NCBI GenBank assembly: GCA_030654555.1
Contig: JAURXG010000465.1
Span: 1 to 14,440, forward strand
Reading direction: 5' to 3'
DNA length: 14,440 nucleotides
DNA from: Aquabacterium sp.
GTDB lineage: Bacteria; Pseudomonadota; Gammaproteobacteria; Burkholderiales; Burkholderiaceae_C
The position numbers were made by a program, and so were the translations under genes. A model generated the notes under the pieces. That model made no database searches. It saw nothing but the letters and a program-made list of their open reading frames with translations, and had not been told where the DNA came from. This document shows, one piece after another, positions 10,354 through 14,440 of the stretch (positions within the stretch are counted from its first letter, which is position 1; every line of letters starts with the position of its first letter).

Positions 10354-10422
10354 TCACACTACGCGCTGCGCACGATCGCCCGTTCAGCCAATCCGTCCCA
10401 CCACCCCGCCAGGAGCCCGACG

Positions 10423-11817
10423 ATGAGCACCACCGACCTCGCCGCACCCGAAGACACCACCACGCCGGCCGCGGCCGCCAACCCGCTGGCCGCCTTCGTG
10501 CAGGCACCGCGCGAGGTGCCGCTCGACGCCTACTGGATGCCCTTCACCGCGAACCGTCAGTTCAAGAAGAACCCGCGCCTGTTCGTCAAGTCGGCCGGCA
10601 TGCACTACTGGACCGACGACGGCCGCCAGATCCTCGACGGCGTGGCCGGGCTGTGGTGCGTGAACGCCGGGCACAACCGCCCGAAGATCGTCAAGGCGAT
10701 CCAGGACCAGGCCGCCGAGATGGACTACGCGCCGCCCTTCCAGATGGCCCATCCCAAGGCCTTCGAGCTGGCCGACAAGGTCAGCAAGCTCACCCCGGCC
10801 GGGCTGAACAAGGTGTTCTTCACCAACTCGGGGTCCGAGTCGGTAGAGACCGCGCTGAAGATGGCGCTGGCCTACCACAAGGTGCGCGGCGAAGGCACGC
10901 GCACCCGGCTGATCGGCCGCGAGCGCGGTTACCACGGCGTCAACTTCGGCGGCATCTCGGTGGGCGGCATGGTGGGCAACCGCAAGCAGTTCGGCGCGAT
11001 GGTGCACGGCGTCGACCACATCGGCCACACCCACGATCCCAAGCGCAACGCCTTCAGCGTGGGCCAGCCCGAGCATGGCGCCGAGCTGGCCGACGACCTG
11101 GAACGCCTGGTCGGGCTGCACGACGCCAGCACCATCGCCGCGGTGATCGTCGAGCCGGTCGCCGGCTCCACCGGGGTGCTGGTGCCGCCCAAGGGCTACC
11201 TGAACCGGCTGCGCGAGATCTGCGACAAGCACGGCATCCTGCTGATCTTCGACGAGGTGATCACCGGGTTCGGCCGCACCGGCAACCCGTTTGCTTCCCA
11301 GACCTTCGGCGTCACGCCCGACATGATCGTGATGGCCAAGGGCCTGAGCAACGGCTGCGTGCCGATGGGCGCGGTGGCCGTCAAGCAAGGCATCCACGAC
11401 GCCTTCATGAACGGGCCCGAGCACCTGATCGAGTTCTTCCACGGCTACACCTACTCCAGCCACCCGCTGGCCTGCGCCGCGGCGCTGGGCACGCTGGCCA
11501 CCTACGAGGACGAAGGCCTGCTGACGCGCGCCGCCGACTTGCAGGACTACTTCGCCCAGGCCGTGCACTCGCTGCGCGGCGAGCCCAACGTGATCGACAT
11601 CCGCAACATCGGCCTGGTGGGCGGCATCGAGCTGTCGTCGATTCCCGGCAGCCCGGCCAAGCGCGCGTTCGACATCTTCCTCGACTGCTACGAGCGCGGC
11701 GTGCTGATCCGCACCACCGGCGACACGCTGGCCCTGTCGCCGCCGCTGATCATCGAGCGCGGCCAGATCGACCAGCTGGTCGACACCGTGCGCGGCGCCA
11801 TCCGCCGCCACGCCTGA
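10423..11817 (+). CDS. Omega-amino acid:pyruvate aminotransferase (class III)
   Basis: A 464-residue PLP enzyme that moves the terminal amino group of beta-alanine, GABA or related omega-amines to pyruvate, giving alanine and a semialdehyde. Motifs: YWMPFTANRQF near the N-terminus, DGVAGLWCVNAGHNR, FFTNSGSESVETALKMA, RGYHGVN, IVEPVAGSTGVLVPP, and IFDEVITGFGRTG with the PLP-ring Asp. The Schiff-base lysine is Lys306 in VMAKGLSNGCVPMGA, followed by HGYTYSSHPLACAAAL. The pattern matches beta-alanine:pyruvate transaminase more closely than the PuuE/GabT enzymes that use 2-oxoglutarate. AGGAG (10411-10415) lies 7 bases before the ATG and fixes the start; the longer open frame from 10003 is antisense to the regulator gene. 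It leads an operon with puuB, puuD and puuA, so GABA, or putrescine directly, are likely substrates. Exact specificity cannot be read from sequence. Confidence 0.9.
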   Translation: MSTTDLAAPEDTTTPAAAANPLAAFVQAPREVPLDAYWMPFTANRQFKKNPRLFVKSAGMHYWTDDGRQILDGVAGLWCVNAGHNRPKIVKAIQDQAAEMDYAPPFQMAHPKAFELADKVSKLTPAGLNKVFFTNSGSESVETALKMALAYHKVRGEGTRTRLIGRERGYHGVNFGGISVGGMVGNRKQFGAMVHGVDHIGHTHDPKRNAFSVGQPEHGAELADDLERLVGLHDASTIAAVIVEPVAGSTGVLVPPKGYLNRLREICDKHGILLIFDEVITGFGRTGNPFASQTFGVTPDMIVMAKGLSNGCVPMGAVAVKQGIHDAFMNGPEHLIEFFHGYTYSSHPLACAAALGTLATYEDEGLLTRAADLQDYFAQAVHSLRGEPNVIDIRNIGLVGGIELSSIPGSPAKRAFDIFLDCYERGVLIRTTGDTLALSPPLIIERGQIDQLVDTVRGAIRRHA

Positions 11818-11872
11818 GCGCCCGCCACCGGCCCGAAACCCGCGTCAAGGACACTGCCTAGCGCAACGGTCT

Positions 11873-13174
11873 ATGCACCTCCTCAGCGTCGACCAGGCAC
11901 TCACGCGCCACTCGTACTACGCCGACACGGCCGTACGCGAGACGCGTTATCCGGCGCTGACGGAGGATGCCGACTGCGACGTGGCCATCGTCGGCGGCGG
12001 GCTGGCTGGGCTGTCGGCGGCCATCGAACTGGCCGACCGGGGTTTCTCGGTGCGCGTGCTCGAAGCGCGCGAGGTGGGCTTCGGCGCCAGCGGCCGCAAC
12101 GGCGGGCAGGCCATCCACGGCCTGGCCTGCGACCAGGCCGAGATCGAAGCGCAGCTGGGGCCCGAGCAGGCGCGCCGCGTGTTCGACATGACGATCGAGG
12201 CGCTGTCGCTGATCCGCTGGCGCATCGCCCGCTTCGGCATCGACTGCGACTGGCGCGACGGCTACCTCGGCGTGGCCACCAGCGCCGGCAAGGCGCGTGC
12301 GCTGCTGGCCGGCGCCGACCACCTGGAGCAGGCCTACGGCTACCCGATGGAGCGCATCAGCCGCGCCAAGCTGCCGGGGTGGATCAGCAGCCCGCGTTAC
12401 CACGCCGCGGTGCACGATCCGCGCTCGGGCCACCTGCACCCGCTGAAGTACACGCTGGGTCTGGCGCGTGCGGCTGCCGGCCTGGGCGTGGTGATCCACG
12501 AGGGCACGGCGGTCACCTCGCTCACGCCCAGCGAGCGGCCGGTGCTGCACACGGCCCACGGACGGATCACCGCGCGCCAGGTGCTGCTGGCCGGCAACGT
12601 GTACCTGCAGGGGATCGCGCCGTCGCTGGAGGCGCGCATCATGCCGGTCGGCACCTACATCGTGGCCACCGAGCCGTTGGGCGAGCCGATGGCGCGCCAG
12701 CTGATCCCCTGCAACGCGGCGGTGTGCGACAACAACTTCGTGCTCGACTACTTCCGCTTCGGCGCCGATGCTTCCCTGCTGTACGGCGGGCGCGTCAGCT
12801 ACAGCACCGCCACGCCGGCGAACCTGGCCGACAGCCTGCGCCAGCGGCTGGTCGAGACCTTTCCGCCGCTGGCCAAGGCCCGGATCAGCCACGCCTGGGG
12901 CGGCTTCGTCGACATCTCGATGAACCGCGCGCCCGACTTCGGCCGGCTGCGTGAGTCACCGCAGGTCTACTACTTGCAAGGCTTCTCGGGCCACGGCCTG
13001 GCCCTCACCGGCCTGGCCGGCCGCGTGGTGGCCGAGGCCATGGCCGGCGACGCCACCCGATTCGACACCTTCGCGCGCATCCGCCACCGCCGCTTTCCCG
13101 GCGGTCGGCTGCTGCGCACTCCCGCGCTGGTGCTGGGCATGGCCTGGTACCGATTGAAAGACGTGCTCGCCTGA
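11873..13174 (+). CDS. puuB: Gamma-glutamylputrescine oxidase (FAD-dependent)
   Basis: A 433-residue flavoprotein of the D-amino-acid-oxidase (DAO) fold. It oxidises gamma-glutamylputrescine to gamma-glutamyl-gamma-aminobutyraldehyde, releasing ammonia and H2O2. The N-terminal SYYADTA...RYPAL is typical of the PuuB/OrdL group. The FAD-binding Rossmann motif DVAIVGGGLAGLSAA has its glycines at 41-43 and 46, followed by the acidic residue in VLEA. ASGRNGGQ lies just after, and the C-terminal FAD segment YLQGFSGHGLALTG is at about 367-380. It starts 55 bases after the aminotransferase stop with only a weak ribosome binding site, and its stop overlaps the puuD start (TGATG). Related DAO-family oxidases with other amine substrates exist, but the puuD and puuA neighbours make the putrescine role convincing. 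Confidence 0.88.
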   Translation: MHLLSVDQALTRHSYYADTAVRETRYPALTEDADCDVAIVGGGLAGLSAAIELADRGFSVRVLEAREVGFGASGRNGGQAIHGLACDQAEIEAQLGPEQARRVFDMTIEALSLIRWRIARFGIDCDWRDGYLGVATSAGKARALLAGADHLEQAYGYPMERISRAKLPGWISSPRYHAAVHDPRSGHLHPLKYTLGLARAAAGLGVVIHEGTAVTSLTPSERPVLHTAHGRITARQVLLAGNVYLQGIAPSLEARIMPVGTYIVATEPLGEPMARQLIPCNAAVCDNNFVLDYFRFGADASLLYGGRVSYSTATPANLADSLRQRLVETFPPLAKARISHAWGGFVDISMNRAPDFGRLRESPQVYYLQGFSGHGLALTGLAGRVVAEAMAGDATRFDTFARIRHRRFPGGRLLRTPALVLGMAWYRLKDVLA

Positions 13175-13971
13175 TGCCAATCCTCATGACCGAACCCAGC
13201 ACCCGCAAGCCCATCGTGCTGGTGCCCGCCTGCAACCGCCTGCTGGGCGACCACCCGTTCCACATCGCCGGCAAGAAGTACGTCGACGCGGTGCGCCTGG
13301 CCGGTGCCACGCCGCTGATCGTGCCCACCGCCGAGCCCGACGAGATCGACCCGCTGCTGGCGCTGGCCGACGGCGTGCTGCTGACCGGATCACCGTCCAA
13401 CGTGCATCCCAGCCATTTCGGCGAGGAGGTCTACGACCCGACGCTGCCACTCGACATCCAGCGCGACGCCTGGACGCTGCCGCTGATCCGCCGGGCGATC
13501 GCGCTGGGCATGCCGCTGTTCGCGATCTGCCGCGGCACGCAGGAGACCAACGTGGCGCTGGGCGGCTCGCTGCACCAGGCGGTGCAGGAGGTCGGCCCGT
13601 TTGCCGACCACCGTGCACCGCCGGGGAAGTCGGCCGCCGTGCAATACGCCGCCGCGCACCAGGTGCAGGTGGTGCCGGGCGGGCGGCTGGCGGCCATCGT
13701 CGATCGCGCCAGCTTCGAGGTCAACTCGCTGCACGGCCAGGCCGTCAACCAGCTGGCGCCGGGCCTGCGCAACGAGGCGGTGGCGCCCGATGGCGTGGTC
13801 GAGGCGTTCTCGGTGGCCGATGCGCCCGGCTTCAGCCTGTGCCTGCAATGGCACCCCGAGTGGCAGGCCGCCGACAATCCGGTGTCGATGCAGTTGCTGG
13901 CCGCCTTCGGCCAGGCGGTGCGCGACTGGCGCGACCAGCACAAGGCCGCCGTGCGCAACGCCATCCCCTAG
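13174..13971 (+). CDS. puuD: Gamma-glutamyl-gamma-aminobutyrate hydrolase
   Basis: A 265-residue class I glutamine-amidotransferase-like hydrolase (peptidase C26). It splits gamma-glutamyl-GABA into glutamate and GABA in the cytoplasm. The nucleophile Cys119 sits in FAICRGTQETN, and the catalytic His227 and Glu229 in LQWHPEWQ. Earlier family features are VPACNR, a lysine-rich HIAGKKYVDAV and LTGSPSNVHPSHF. Length is close to that of E. coli PuuD. The ATG at 13174 overlaps the puuB stop (TGATG), suggesting coupled translation; a second ATG at 13186, leading MTEPSTRKP, is an equally reasonable start. It is the third gene of the aminotransferase-puuB-puuD-puuA operon. Confidence 0.92.
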   Translation: MPILMTEPSTRKPIVLVPACNRLLGDHPFHIAGKKYVDAVRLAGATPLIVPTAEPDEIDPLLALADGVLLTGSPSNVHPSHFGEEVYDPTLPLDIQRDAWTLPLIRRAIALGMPLFAICRGTQETNVALGGSLHQAVQEVGPFADHRAPPGKSAAVQYAAAHQVQVVPGGRLAAIVDRASFEVNSLHGQAVNQLAPGLRNEAVAPDGVVEAFSVADAPGFSLCLQWHPEWQAADNPVSMQLLAAFGQAVRDWRDQHKAAVRNAIP

Positions 13972-14055
13972 CGGGCCTGCGGACCACCCCCCGCAGCCGC
14001 CCCCGGTGGCCTCCACCCGAGCCGCCACCCGACCCCAACGAACCCAAGGCATCCC

Positions 14056-14440
14056 ATGGTGAACCGAGAAAACTTCAGCTTCAGCGACCTGGAGAACTGG
14101 CTCAACGAACAGCGCGTGACCGAGATCGAGTGCCTGGTGCCCGACCTGACCGGCGTGGCTCGCGGCAAGATCCTGCCGCGCATGAAGTTCACCGAAGACC
14201 GCGGCATGCGCCTGCCGCAGGCGGTGGTGGCGATGGGCGTGACCGGCGAGTTCCCGGAAGAGGGGCCGTACTACGACGTGATCAGCCCCACCGACATGGA
14301 CATGCACCTGCGGCCCGACCCGACCACCGCGCGCATCGTGCCCTGGGCGGTCGACCCCACGGCGCAGGTCATCCACGACTGCTACGACAAGGACGGCCAT
14401 CTGGTGCCCTTCGCGCCGCGCTCGGTGCTGCGCCATGTCT
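14056..14440 (+). CDS. puuA: Gamma-glutamylputrescine synthetase (GS family), 3' end beyond window
   Basis: The first 128 residues of a glutamine-synthetase-family protein, cut by the window edge; family members have about 450-470 residues. The N-terminal GS domain is recognised by IECLVPDLTGVARGKILPRMKF, the beta-grasp segment typical of PuuA/GlnA-like proteins, and by DMDMHLRPDPTTARIVPW. PuuA ligates glutamate to putrescine using ATP, the entry step of the pathway completed by the two genes before it. It starts 84 bases after puuD, with a weak AAGG (14046-14049) ahead of the ATG. The catalytic ATP-binding domain lies outside the window. GS-like proteins acting on other amines (ethanolamine, monoamines, spermine) exist; the puu neighbours favour putrescine. 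Confidence 0.87.
   Translation, partial: MVNRENFSFSDLENWLNEQRVTEIECLVPDLTGVARGKILPRMKFTEDRGMRLPQAVVAMGVTGEFPEEGPYYDVISPTDMDMHLRPDPTTARIVPWAVDPTAQVIHDCYDKDGHLVPFAPRSVLRHV

Noticed and set aside
10003..10422. Upstream extension of the aminotransferase open frame
   Set aside because: It lies antisense to the Lrp-type gene and through the intergenic region; AGGAG at 10411-10415 supports the ATG at 10423.
13977..13996. CTGCGG/CCGCAG hairpin between puuD and puuA as a terminator
   Set aside because: Only 6 bp with an 8-base loop and no T tract, and it lies inside a pathway operon; at most a weak attenuator or processing site.

Overview
The window reads as chromosomal DNA of a GC-rich betaproteobacterium, most likely in the order Burkholderiales. 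This is inferred from very strong G/C at third codon positions, the style of the isocitrate lyase, the two-component proteins and the polyamine genes. No taxonomic search was possible. I see no tRNA, rRNA, CRISPR array, transposase or other mobile element; gene density is high and every recognised gene looks intact except the two cut by the window edges.

Region 1 (1-1765). The left edge holds most of isocitrate lyase (aceA, minus strand, missing its C-terminus), the first enzyme of the glyoxylate bypass. Its 550-base upstream region has an AT-rich promoter-like stretch, a triple GTCTT/AAGAC element, and three dyads further upstream, including a 36-base near-perfect hairpin.

Region 2 (1766-8086, plus strand). 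Four genes run head to tail with overlaps or short gaps: a large membrane hybrid histidine kinase (HisKA, HATPase, two receiver domains, HPt), a receiver/HD-GYP cyclic-di-GMP phosphodiesterase, a predicted outer-membrane beta-barrel protein, and a small exported protein resembling one lobe of a phosphate-type binding protein. A 14-bp GC-rich hairpin closes the unit. I read it as one signalling module: outer-membrane protein and periplasmic protein handle a ligand, the kinase senses it, and the HD-GYP protein lowers cyclic-di-GMP. The ligand is unknown. This is the best candidate in the window for a poorly described system.

Region 3 (8112-9708, plus strand). An agmatinase-family ureohydrolase, a probable source of putrescine, is followed by a hemerythrin-like di-iron protein.

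Region 4 (9759-14440). An Lrp/AsnC regulator (minus strand) diverges from a polyamine catabolic operon: an omega-amino acid:pyruvate aminotransferase, gamma-glutamylputrescine oxidase (puuB), gamma-glutamyl-GABA hydrolase (puuD) and the start of gamma-glutamylputrescine synthetase (puuA, cut by the right edge). Together with the agmatinase they describe a route agmatine -> putrescine -> gamma-glutamylputrescine -> gamma-glutamyl-GABA -> GABA. The aldehyde dehydrogenase step (PuuC) is not in the window. Repeated TTGCGCA sequences between the regulator and the operon are candidate regulator sites.
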